DNA of 64,000 nucleotides from the NCBI RefSeq assembly GCF_014650055.1, contig NZ_BMUF01000006.1:186001-250000 (forward strand), written 5' to 3'. A program made the position numbers and the translations under genes. Under the pieces are notes generated by a model, which saw only the letters and a program-made list of their open reading frames with translations, made no database searches and was not told where the DNA came from. Positions 17,347-24,662 of the stretch are shown here, one piece after another. Position 1 is the first letter of the stretch. Each line of letters begins with the position of its first letter. The DNA comes from Streptomyces malachitofuscus. Lineage in GTDB: Bacteria; Actinomycetota; Actinomycetes; Streptomycetales; Streptomycetaceae.

Positions 17347-19255
17347 TGTTGCTCACCTTCTCGATCCGGATCGCCGACGCCTTGAACTCCGCCGTCCCCG
17401 CGATCGGGCAGTTGGCCTCGATCGTCAGCTGATTGGTGTCCACCTCGTCGGGAAAGTGGAACGTCATGAACGCGAGCCCCGGCCGCAGTCCGGTGTCGAC
17501 CCAGACCGGCGCCAGCACCGAGCCGCGCCGCGAGGTGACCCGCACCTCCTCGCCGACCACGACCCCGTAGCGCTCGGCGTCCTCCGGACACAGTTCGACG
17601 TACTCTCCGCGGCGCAGGGGGGAGGCGAAACCACCGCTCTGCACACCGGTGTTGTAGGAGTCGAGGCGGCGGCCCGTGGTCAGCCGGATCGGGTACCGCT
17701 CGTCGGTCAGGTCGACCGGCGGGTCGTGCTGCACGATGCCGAAGGGGGCGGGCCTGCCCCGCAGTCGGGGGTCCGGCTCCCACAGGCGGCCGTGCAGGTA
17801 CGGCGGTTCCAGCGCGTCCGTCGCGGGACAGGGCCACTGGATGCCCTGGTGCTCCTCCAGACGCTCGTACGTCATGCCGTGGTGGTCCGGGGAGACCGAG
17901 CGCAGCTCGTTCCAGACCGCTTCGGCGTCGGCGTACTTCCAGTCGTGGCCGAGACGGGAGGCGAGGTCGCACAGGATGTCGATGTCCTCGCGTGCCTCAC
18001 CGGGCGGTGTCACGGCCCGGCGGACCCGCTGGACCCGCCGCTCGCTGTTGGTGGTGGTGCCCTCGGTCTCCGCCCAGCCGGCGGTCGCGGGCAGGACGAC
18101 GTCCGCGAGTTCGGCGGTCTTCGTCAGGAAGATGTCCTGGACCACCAGGAAGTCCAGCTCCTTCAGCCGGCGCACTGCCTGTTCGCTGTCCGCCTCCGAC
18201 TGGGCCGGGTTCTCCCCGATGCAGTACACGGCGCGCAGCGAGCCGTCGTCCATGGCCTCGAACATCTCCGTCAGGGTCAGGCCGTGGCGCGGCTGGATGA
18301 CGGTGCCCCAGGCGGACTCGAACTTCGCCCGGACACCGGGGTCGAGGATGTCCTGGAAGCCGGGCAGACGGTTGGGGATCGCGCCCATGTCGCCGCCGCC
18401 CTGCACGTTGTTCTGGCCGCGCAGGGGTTGCAGGCCCGAGCCGTAGCGGCCGACGTGGCCGGTCAGCAGGGAGAGGTTGATCAGGGCGCGGACGTTGTCG
18501 GTGCCGTTGTGGTGCTCGGTGATGCCCAGGGTCCAGCAGAGCTGGGCGCGTTCGGCACGGGCGTAGGCGTGCGCCAGCTCCCGTACGGCGGCGGCCGGGA
18601 CGCCCGTCACCTTCTCGGCCAGGGAGAGGGTCCACGGTTCGACGAGTTTCCGGTACTCCTCGAAGCCGGTGGTGGCCCGTCGTACGAACGCCTCGTTGAC
18701 CAGGCCCGCGTGGATGATCTCGCGGCCGATCGCGTGCGCCAGGGCGATGTCCGTGCCGACGTTCAGGCCGAGCCAGCTCTCCGCCCACTCGGCGGTGGAG
18801 GTCCGGCGCGGGTCGACCGCGTACATCCGGGCGCCGCCCCGGATGCCCTTCAGCACGTGCTGGAAGAAGATCGGGTGGGCGAACCGGGCGTTGGACCCCC
18901 ACATCACGATGACGTCGGTGTGCTCGATCTCCTCGTACGACGAGGTGCCGCCGCCCGAGCCGAACGCCGCCGACAGACCGGCGACGGACGGGGCGTGGCA
19001 GGTGCGGTTGCAGGAGTCGACGTTGTGGGTGCCCATGACGACCCGGGCGAACTTCTGCGCCACGTAGTTCATCTCGTTGGTGGCGCGGGAGCAGGAGAAC
19101 ATCCCGAACGCGCCGCGTGCCGCCGCCAGTCCCCGGGCGGTGCGGTCCAGGGCCTCGTCCCAGGTCGCCCGGCGCAACGGCGCGTCGCGCGCGTCCCGGA
19201 CCAGGGGGTGGGTGAGGCGGGTGTAGGTCTTCGGGGTCCGGTCGCGTTTCCTCAT
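17327..19255 (-). CDS. Molybdopterin-dependent formate dehydrogenase catalytic subunit
   Basis: Oxidises formate to CO2 at a Mo (or W) bis-molybdopterin centre. The 642-residue protein holds the molybdopterin oxidoreductase and molydop-binding domains but not the N-terminal Fe4S4 module, which is encoded by the gene two positions downstream. The metal ligand is probably C86 in CNRTCHAPSVAGL, followed by the conserved His. Other cofactor-binding blocks are VMWGSNARFAHPI, LRGQNNVQGGGDMG and IGENPAQSEAD. The C-terminal domain (from about 520) contains LTTGRRLDSYN and NCPIAGTAEFK. ATG at 19255 follows GAGGAG and overlaps the stop of the PanE-like gene (ATGA), so that gene and the dehydrogenase are coupled. 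Cytoplasmic; no Tat signal. Confidence 0.93.
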   Translation of the reverse strand: MRKRDRTPKTYTRLTHPLVRDARDAPLRRATWDEALDRTARGLAAARGAFGMFSCSRATNEMNYVAQKFARVVMGTHNVDSCNRTCHAPSVAGLSAAFGSGGGTSSYEEIEHTDVIVMWGSNARFAHPIFFQHVLKGIRGGARMYAVDPRRTSTAEWAESWLGLNVGTDIALAHAIGREIIHAGLVNEAFVRRATTGFEEYRKLVEPWTLSLAEKVTGVPAAAVRELAHAYARAERAQLCWTLGITEHHNGTDNVRALINLSLLTGHVGRYGSGLQPLRGQNNVQGGGDMGAIPNRLPGFQDILDPGVRAKFESAWGTVIQPRHGLTLTEMFEAMDDGSLRAVYCIGENPAQSEADSEQAVRRLKELDFLVVQDIFLTKTAELADVVLPATAGWAETEGTTTNSERRVQRVRRAVTPPGEAREDIDILCDLASRLGHDWKYADAEAVWNELRSVSPDHHGMTYERLEEHQGIQWPCPATDALEPPYLHGRLWEPDPRLRGRPAPFGIVQHDPPVDLTDERYPIRLTTGRRLDSYNTGVQSGGFASPLRRGEYVELCPEDAERYGVVVGEEVRVTSRRGSVLAPVWVDTGLRPGLAFMTFHFPDEVDTNQLTIEANCPIAGTAEFKASAIRIEKVSNSGPAFR

Positions 19256-20223
19256 GCGGCGCTCCTCAGCGCGAGCAGGTCCGACAGGGCGTGCACGGTG
19301 CGCAGGGTGGGCACCGGGACGCCGGTGATCTCCGCCAGTTCGACGACGGCCGCGAGCAGGACGTCGAGTTCGAGCGGTTTGCCGCGCTCCAGGTCCTGGA
19401 GCGTGGAGGTGCGGTGGTCGCCGACCTTCTCGGCGCCCGCGAGCCGGCGCTCGATGGAGACACCCACCTCGCAGCCGAGGGCCCCGGCGACGGTCAGCGT
19501 CTCGGTCATCATCGTCTCGATGACCTGCCGGGTGCCGCCGTGCAGGCACATCTGCCGCATGGTGGCGCGCGCCAGGGCGCTGATCGGGTTGAAGGAGATG
19601 TTGCCCAGCAGCTTCAGCCAGATGTCGCCGCGCAGGTCGGGCTCCACCGGACACTTCAGGCCCCCGGCGCGCATCGCCTCGCTCAGCGCCAGACAGCGGC
19701 CGGAGACACTGCGGTCCGGTTCGCCGACGGAGAAACGGGTGCCTTCCACATGACGTACGACGCCGGGCTGTTCGAGTTCGGTGGCCGCGTAGACGACACA
19801 GCCGACGGCCCGTTCGGGCGCGAGGACCGCACTGACCGCGCCGCCCGGGTCCACACTCTCCAGACGGCGGCCGTCGTACGGGCCGCCGTGCCGGTGGAAG
19901 TACCACCACGGGATGCCGTTCTGGGCCGCCACGACGGCCGTGGTGTCGTGCAGCAGGGGCTCGATCAGCGGCCCGCACGCCGCGTACGAGTTGGCCTTCA
20001 GACCCAGGAACACGTAGTCGACCGGGCCGACTTCGGCCGGGTCGTCGGTGGCGTGGGGGCGAGCGGTGAAGTCACCGCGCGGGCTGCGCACCCGCACCCC
20101 GTGCTGCCTCATGGCCGCCAGGTGCGGTCCACGGGCGATGAGGTGCACGTCGGTGCCCGCACGGTGGAGCGCGGCGCCGACATAGGCGCCGATCGCCCCG
20201 GCACCGAGGACTGCGACTTTCAT
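19252..20223 (-). CDS. Ketopantoate reductase (PanE/ApbA) family protein; possible oxalyl-CoA reductase
   Basis: A 323-residue NADPH-dependent reductase: N-terminal Rossmann motif VLGAGAIGAYVG (residues 5-16), the catalytic-region lysine in LGLKANS, and a C-terminal helical domain with LKLLGNISFNPISAL. It is first in the formate dehydrogenase operon and overlaps the catalytic gene by four bases. A pantothenate role is unlikely in this position. In Methylobacterium extorquens a PanE-family enzyme (PanE2) is an oxalyl-CoA reductase that makes glyoxylate from oxalate; the oxalate/formate transporter is divergent from this gene, so the same role is plausible here. Family assignment is firm; the substrate is inferred. 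Confidence 0.85.
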   Translation of the reverse strand: MKVAVLGAGAIGAYVGAALHRAGTDVHLIARGPHLAAMRQHGVRVRSPRGDFTARPHATDDPAEVGPVDYVFLGLKANSYAACGPLIEPLLHDTTAVVAAQNGIPWWYFHRHGGPYDGRRLESVDPGGAVSAVLAPERAVGCVVYAATELEQPGVVRHVEGTRFSVGEPDRSVSGRCLALSEAMRAGGLKCPVEPDLRGDIWLKLLGNISFNPISALARATMRQMCLHGGTRQVIETMMTETLTVAGALGCEVGVSIERRLAGAEKVGDHRTSTLQDLERGKPLELDVLLAAVVELAEITGVPVPTLRTVHALSDLLALRSAA

Positions 20224-20285
20224 GGCGAGGGGAGCTCCGTTCGGTCGAGGGATACCGGGGAACCACGGGAATCGCCGAATCTCTG

Positions 20286-20311
20286 TCGACGAAATATTGT
20301 CTACAGTATGG
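20286..20311. promoter_or_regulatory. Candidate GntR-type operator between FDH operon and OFA transporter
   Basis: GTCGACGAAATATTGTCTAC continues into AGTATG. It contains the 9-mer GTCTACAGT (20299-20307), whose reverse complement occurs in front of the GntR gene at 23013-23021, and GTCGACGAA, which recurs at 54141-54149. The AT-rich palindromic core ATATTGT-CT-ACAGTAT stands out in this GC-rich DNA. It lies in the 179-base divergent promoter region. Confidence 0.55.
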
Positions 20312-20402
20312 AGAGGGGCCCAGCAAGGCTTTGTGCAGTACCAGTGGTTGTCTGCTCAACTGTCTTCTCAACGGCCTGTCGTCTCCTTACGGTTGTGGAC
20401 TC

Positions 20403-21743
20403 ATGAGTCCCCCCGTCGCACCCCCGGGCTGGAGCCGCTGGCTCGTCCCGCCCGCCGCCCTCTCCGTCCACCTGTCCATCGGCCAGGCCTACGCGTGGAG
20501 CGTGTTCAAGCCGCCACTCGAGTCCGCGCTCGGCCTCAGCGGCACCCAGAGCGCGCTGCCCTTCCAGCTCGGCATCGTGATGCTGGGCCTGTCCGCCGCG
20601 TTCGGCGGCACTCTCGTCGAACGCCGGGGCCCGCGCTGGGCGATGACCGTCGCCCTGGTCTGCTTCTCCTCCGGCTTCCTGCTCTCCGCGCTGGGCTCGG
20701 CGACCGAGCAGTACTGGCTGATCGTCCTCGGCTACGGCTTCGTCGGCGGCATCGGCCTGGGCATCGGCTACATCTCACCCGTCTCCACGCTGATCAAATG
20801 GTTCCCCGACCGGCCCGGCATGGCCACCGGCATCGCCATCATGGGCTTCGGCGGGGGCGCGCTGATCGCCTCTCCCTGGTCGGCGCAGATGCTCGAGTCC
20901 TTCGGTGACGACAACGTTGGCATCGCGCTCGCCTTCCTCGTGCACGGGCTCACCTACGCCGTGTTCATGCTGCTCGGCGTGCTGCTGGTCCGGGTGCCGC
21001 GCACCGCGCGCCCCGTGGCCGGGACGCCCGCGGTGTCCAACGGGCCGCAGGTGTCGGCCCGTTCCGCGGTGCGCACCCCGCAGTTCTGGCTGCTGTGGCT
21101 GGTGCTCACTCTGAACGTCACCGCGGGCATCGGCATCCTGGAGAAGGCCGCCCCGATGATCACCGACTTCTTCGCGGACACCTCCGCTCCGGTGTCGGCG
21201 ACCGCCGCCGCCGGGTTCGTCGCCCTGCTGTCGGCGGCCAACATGGCGGGCCGCATCGGCTGGTCGACCACCTCCGACCTCATCGGCCGCAAGAACATCT
21301 ACCGGGTCTACCTCGGCGTCGGCGCGCTGATGTACGCCCTCATCTGGCTGCTGGGCGACACCTCCAAGCCCCTCTTCGTGCTCTGTGCCCTGGTGATCCT
21401 CTCCTTCTACGGTGGCGGCTTCGCCACCGTCCCCGCCTATCTCAAGGACCTGTTCGGCACCTACCAGGTGGGCGCCATCCACGGCCGGCTGCTCACCGCC
21501 TGGTCCACCGCCGGTGTGCTCGGGCCGCTGATCGTGAACTGGGTCGCCGACCGCCAGGAGGAGGCCGGCAAGCACGGACCGTCCCTCTACGGAACGTCGC
21601 TGGTCATCATGATCGGACTGCTCGTCATCGGCTTCGTCGCCAACGAACTGGTCCGGCCCGTCCACCCCCGTCACCACGAGCCCGGTCCCGGGACGCCGAA
21701 GGAGGCCGCCGATGACCGGCGACAGCAGTCAGAGTCCGCCTAG
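20403..21743 (+). CDS. OFA-family MFS transporter (oxalate/formate antiporter type)
   Basis: A 446-residue, 12-segment major-facilitator protein of the oxalate:formate antiporter family. Family features are the start PPAALSVHLSIGQAYAWSVF, the GGIGLGIGYISPVSTLIKWFPDRPG loop between segments 4 and 5, and GRIGWSTTSDLIGRKN in the second half. It should exchange oxalate, formate or a related carboxylate across the membrane. The ATG at 20403 is used; its ribosome site is weak. It is divergent from the PanE-like/formate dehydrogenase operon and is followed, in a 32-base overlap, by its small partner gene. Confidence 0.93.
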   Translation: MSPPVAPPGWSRWLVPPAALSVHLSIGQAYAWSVFKPPLESALGLSGTQSALPFQLGIVMLGLSAAFGGTLVERRGPRWAMTVALVCFSSGFLLSALGSATEQYWLIVLGYGFVGGIGLGIGYISPVSTLIKWFPDRPGMATGIAIMGFGGGALIASPWSAQMLESFGDDNVGIALAFLVHGLTYAVFMLLGVLLVRVPRTARPVAGTPAVSNGPQVSARSAVRTPQFWLLWLVLTLNVTAGIGILEKAAPMITDFFADTSAPVSATAAAGFVALLSAANMAGRIGWSTTSDLIGRKNIYRVYLGVGALMYALIWLLGDTSKPLFVLCALVILSFYGGGFATVPAYLKDLFGTYQVGAIHGRLLTAWSTAGVLGPLIVNWVADRQEEAGKHGPSLYGTSLVIMIGLLVIGFVANELVRPVHPRHHEPGPGTPKEAADDRRQQSESA

Positions 21744-21852
21744 CGGGGACCGCCGTGGTCTCATCGCCTTCTCCTGGCTGTGGGTGGGGATCCCGCTCGG
21801 CTACGGTCTGTACGAGCTCGTGCGCAAGGCGACACAACTGTTCACGGGCTGA
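21712..21852 (+). CDS. MFS transporter small subunit (46 residues)
   Basis: A very short gene with a strong ribosome site (GAAGGAGG, seven bases before ATG 21712) inside the end of the transporter gene. The product starts MTGDSSQSPPSGDRRG and has one membrane segment (about residues 17-35, FSWLWVGIPLGYGLYEL) and a short charged tail. Such mini-proteins accompany OFA-type MFS genes in many actinobacteria and are annotated as the transporter's small subunit. The overlap implies translational coupling. Function beyond partnership with the transporter is unknown. Confidence 0.88.
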   Translation: MTGDSSQSPPSGDRRGLIAFSWLWVGIPLGYGLYELVRKATQLFTG

Positions 21853-21996
21853 CCGCGGACGGCCGGGACCGCCTCGACGAGGCTGAGGGAAGCCGACAAG
21901 CACGGCGCCCGTTTCCTGTCGCTTCACCTGCCCTCGTACCGGTGAGTCACTGATCAGACTGGTGCATCCCGCAACCGGAAACGAGGGGGATCACCC

Positions 21997-22944
21997 ATGA
22001 TCGGCTCGCGCATCGCCGCTGTCGGCCACTACCAGCCCGCCCGGGTCCTCACCAACGAGGACCTGGCGGGCATGGTCGACACCAGCGACGCGTGGATCAC
22101 GAGCCGGGTGGGCATCCGCACCCGTCACATCGCCGGCCCCGACGAACCCGTCGACGAACTGGCCGCCCACGCCGCCGCCAAGGCACTGGCGGCGGCCGGC
22201 CGCACGCCCGACGAGATCGACCTGGTCCTGGTGGCCACGTCCACCGCGATCGACCGCTCGCCCAACATGGCCGCCCGGGTCGCCGCCCGCCTCGGCATGC
22301 CCGGCCCCGCCGTCATGGACCTCAATGTGGTGTGCGCGGGCTTCACCCACGCCCTCGCCACCGCCGACCACACCGTGCGGGCCGGCGGCGCGAGCCGGGT
22401 GCTGGTCGTCGGCGCCGACAAGATGTCCGACGTGGCCGACTGGACCGACCGCTCCACCTGCGTCCTCGTCGGCGACGGGGCGGGCGCGGCCGTGGTGGAG
22501 GCCTGTGCGCCGGGCGAGGAGGCCGGGATCGGACCGGTGCTGTGGGGTTCGGTGCCCGAGATGGCCCACGCGGTGCGGATCGAGGGGACGCCGCCGCGGT
22601 TCGCGCAGGAGGGGCAGAGCGTCTACCGCTGGGCCGCCACCCGACTGCCGGTCATCGCCCGCCAGGCCTGCGAGAAGGCGGGACTGATGCCCGAGGACCT
22701 CGCCGGCGTGGTGCTGCACCAGGCCAACCTGCGCATCATCGAACCCCTCGCCCGCCGGCTCGGCGCGGTCAACGCCGTCGTGGCCCGCGATGTCACCGAA
22801 TCCGGCAACACCTCGGCCGCGAGCATCCCGCTGGCCTTCTCCAAACTCGTCGAACAGGGCGCGCTGTCGAGCGGCGACCCGGTGCTGCTGTTCGGCTTCG
22901 GCGGGAACCTGTCGTACGCCGGCCAGGTCGTGCGCTGCCCCTGA
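21997..22944 (+). CDS. Ketoacyl-ACP synthase III (FabH-like)
   Basis: A 315-residue thiolase-fold condensing enzyme. The KAS III catalytic triad is complete: C113 (NVVCAGFTHAL), H241 (LHQANLRI) and N271 (ESGNTSAAS). It should condense an acyl-CoA starter with malonyl-ACP or a related acceptor. The ATG at 21997 follows GAGGGGG. It lies 144 bases after the MFS small gene in the same direction. This is probably an accessory paralogue rather than the main fabH, because no acpP, fabD or fabF is adjacent. Its link to the oxalate genes is unclear. Confidence 0.93.
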   Translation: MIGSRIAAVGHYQPARVLTNEDLAGMVDTSDAWITSRVGIRTRHIAGPDEPVDELAAHAAAKALAAAGRTPDEIDLVLVATSTAIDRSPNMAARVAARLGMPGPAVMDLNVVCAGFTHALATADHTVRAGGASRVLVVGADKMSDVADWTDRSTCVLVGDGAGAAVVEACAPGEEAGIGPVLWGSVPEMAHAVRIEGTPPRFAQEGQSVYRWAATRLPVIARQACEKAGLMPEDLAGVVLHQANLRIIEPLARRLGAVNAVVARDVTESGNTSAASIPLAFSKLVEQGALSSGDPVLLFGFGGNLSYAGQVVRCP

Positions 22945-23008
22945 GCTCCCGGTCCTGCGGACGGATGTGACGAGGCCGACTCGTCGGCCCCCTGGCACGC
23001 GTGCCGCC

Positions 23009-23031
23009 GTAGACTGTAGACGAAAGACAAT
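23009..23031. promoter_or_regulatory. Candidate GntR autoregulatory site
   Basis: GTAGACTGTAGACGAAAGAC followed by AAT. It repeats GTAGAC twice and shares the 9-mer ACTGTAGAC (23013-23021) with the site at 20299-20307 (other strand). It ends 70 bases before the GntR start. Confidence 0.55.
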
Positions 23032-23101
23032 CACTACTGGCGTCTGCGGTGGCACCGGGGTTTCGCTGCGGTGCACGGCGCTGCCGAGGAGGGGGACCGC
23101 G

Positions 23102-23779
23102 ATGTTGTCGACTGGACTGCCCCAGGGGGCGGTGCCGAAGCTCGAACGGCCCGGCCCGCTGCGCGACCGCGTCTACGAGGCACTGCTCGAACTCATCACC
23201 ACCCGCGCCCTCCGGCCCGGCCAGCATCTCGTCGAGAGCGAACTCGCCGGTCACCTGGGCGTCTCACGCCAGCCGGTGCGCGAGGCGCTCCAGCGTCTCA
23301 ACACCGAGGGCTGGGTCGATCTCCGGCCCGCCCAGGGCGCGTTCGTGCACGAGCCGACGGAGGAGGAGGCCGACCAGCTCCTCACCGTCCGCACCCTGCT
23401 GGAGGCCGAGGCGGCCCGGCTCGCCGCGAGCAACGCCGGCCGCGCGGGCATCGAGGCGCTGGAGGAGATCCTGGCCCGGGGTCTCGAGGCCGTCGACGCC
23501 GACGACGTGGACGCCGCCGTCGTCCTCAACGCCCGGTTCCACGCCAAGGTGATGGAGCTGGCGGGCAACGCCGTGCTCGCCGAACTCGCCGCCCAGGTCG
23601 ACCGGCGCGTGCGCTGGTACTACACACCGGTCGCCCGGCAGCGCGGCGCACAGTCCTGGGTCGAGCACCGCGAACTGATCGCCGCCATCAAGGCCCGCGA
23701 CGAGCAACTGGCCACCCGCCTCATGCGCGAGCACACCGAACACACCCGCCGCTCCTACCACGCCCGGGCGGACTCCTGA
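23102..23779 (+). CDS. GntR-family regulator, FadR/FCD subfamily
   Basis: A 225-residue regulator: winged helix-turn-helix at about 17-85 (ESELAGHLGVSRQPVREAL) and an all-helical FCD effector domain from about 95, with metal-binding positions expected in NARFHAKV and VEHRELIAAI. FCD regulators usually respond to small carboxylates. The ATG at 23102 follows GAGGAGGGGG. Sequence elements shared by its own promoter and the OFA/FDH divergent promoter suggest it controls oxalate or formate use and itself. The ligand is inferred from context. Confidence 0.93.
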   Translation: MLSTGLPQGAVPKLERPGPLRDRVYEALLELITTRALRPGQHLVESELAGHLGVSRQPVREALQRLNTEGWVDLRPAQGAFVHEPTEEEADQLLTVRTLLEAEAARLAASNAGRAGIEALEEILARGLEAVDADDVDAAVVLNARFHAKVMELAGNAVLAELAAQVDRRVRWYYTPVARQRGAQSWVEHRELIAAIKARDEQLATRLMREHTEHTRRSYHARADS

Positions 23780-24017
23780 GGCCCGGCCCCGAGGTCCGCC
23801 GTGCGCCCGGACCGCGGGTGCGTCGCCGGGGGAATCCCTGCGACACACCTGGTCCCCTCCGTTCGAGTGAAGCCGGGAGCAGAGAGGTGGCCGGGCGGCT
23901 GAGCGCCGCGGCGACACGGCCGGGCCACACCACGCGGGGTGCGGGCCGTGGCCGCGCGCCGGTGAGCGGGGCCGGCGGTTTCACCCAGCGGGGCGTCGTC
24001 CCGGACCGGCCGTGGGC

Positions 24018-24662
24018 TCAGGAGCAGTCGTAGGTGAGGGATGCCGTTGCCGTGCGGTCGGACGGGGAGAGGATCCGGAGCTCCGCCTTCGCCTCGTAGC
24101 GGCCGGGGCCCTCGAAGGTCCACAGCAGGTGCAGACGTGCCTGCCGCTGACCCCGTGCCACCTCTTCGCGCAACACGTCGGACGCCGTGCCGTCGCTGCG
24201 TACCCAGCGGTAGGTCAGGGTGCCCGGGCGGCCGTTCGTCGTGACCGTGCCCACCAGGTCCGCGGTGCCGTCGCATTCCACCGCGGCGGGCGGGGCCGTG
24301 ACCGTCGCCGCCCGTACCGTGAGCGGGCCGACCCGCTGCCAGGCCAGCAGCACCAGGACGGCGAGCACGACGAGGGCGGGCAGCGCGTGCCGACGGAGAC
24401 CCCGCCGCCGTGGCGGGGACGGCGGCGGCAGCGGCGTCCGGGCGGTGCGGTGCGCGAGGGCGCGCTGCACGCCGGGGCCGAAGCGCAGCACGGCACCCTC
24501 GGTCCGGTCCGGCCGGACACCGTCGTCAGGCGTCGTGGCGGTCACCGTCGGCGTGGCGTCCTGCTCCGGCCGCTGGATCCAGTGGCTCGCGAGCACGGTG
24601 GCGCTGTAGTCGTCGTCGCTTCCCGGCCGCGCGTTCTCGCCGGGCTCGTTGGTCGCCTTCAT
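24018..24662 (-). CDS. Small single-pass membrane protein coupled to Ser/Thr kinase
   Basis: A 214-residue protein of unknown function. A polar, Pro-rich N-terminal part (1-90) is followed by one membrane segment (about 93-112, ALPALVVLAVLVLLAW) and an extracellular domain of about 100 residues with two conserved-looking cysteines (in VECDGT and at the end, TYDCS) that could pair. The fold of the outer part looks Ig-like. The ATG at 24662 overlaps the kinase stop (ATGA), so both are translated together. Its outer domain resembles in composition the C-terminal outer domain of the kinase (both end in a TVTA/TATASLTYDC-type strand), suggesting a sensor partner or a duplicated sensor module. Confidence 0.75.
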   Translation of the reverse strand: MKATNEPGENARPGSDDDYSATVLASHWIQRPEQDATPTVTATTPDDGVRPDRTEGAVLRFGPGVQRALAHRTARTPLPPPSPPRRRGLRRHALPALVVLAVLVLLAWQRVGPLTVRAATVTAPPAAVECDGTADLVGTVTTNGRPGTLTYRWVRSDGTASDVLREEVARGQRQARLHLLWTFEGPGRYEAKAELRILSPSDRTATASLTYDCS

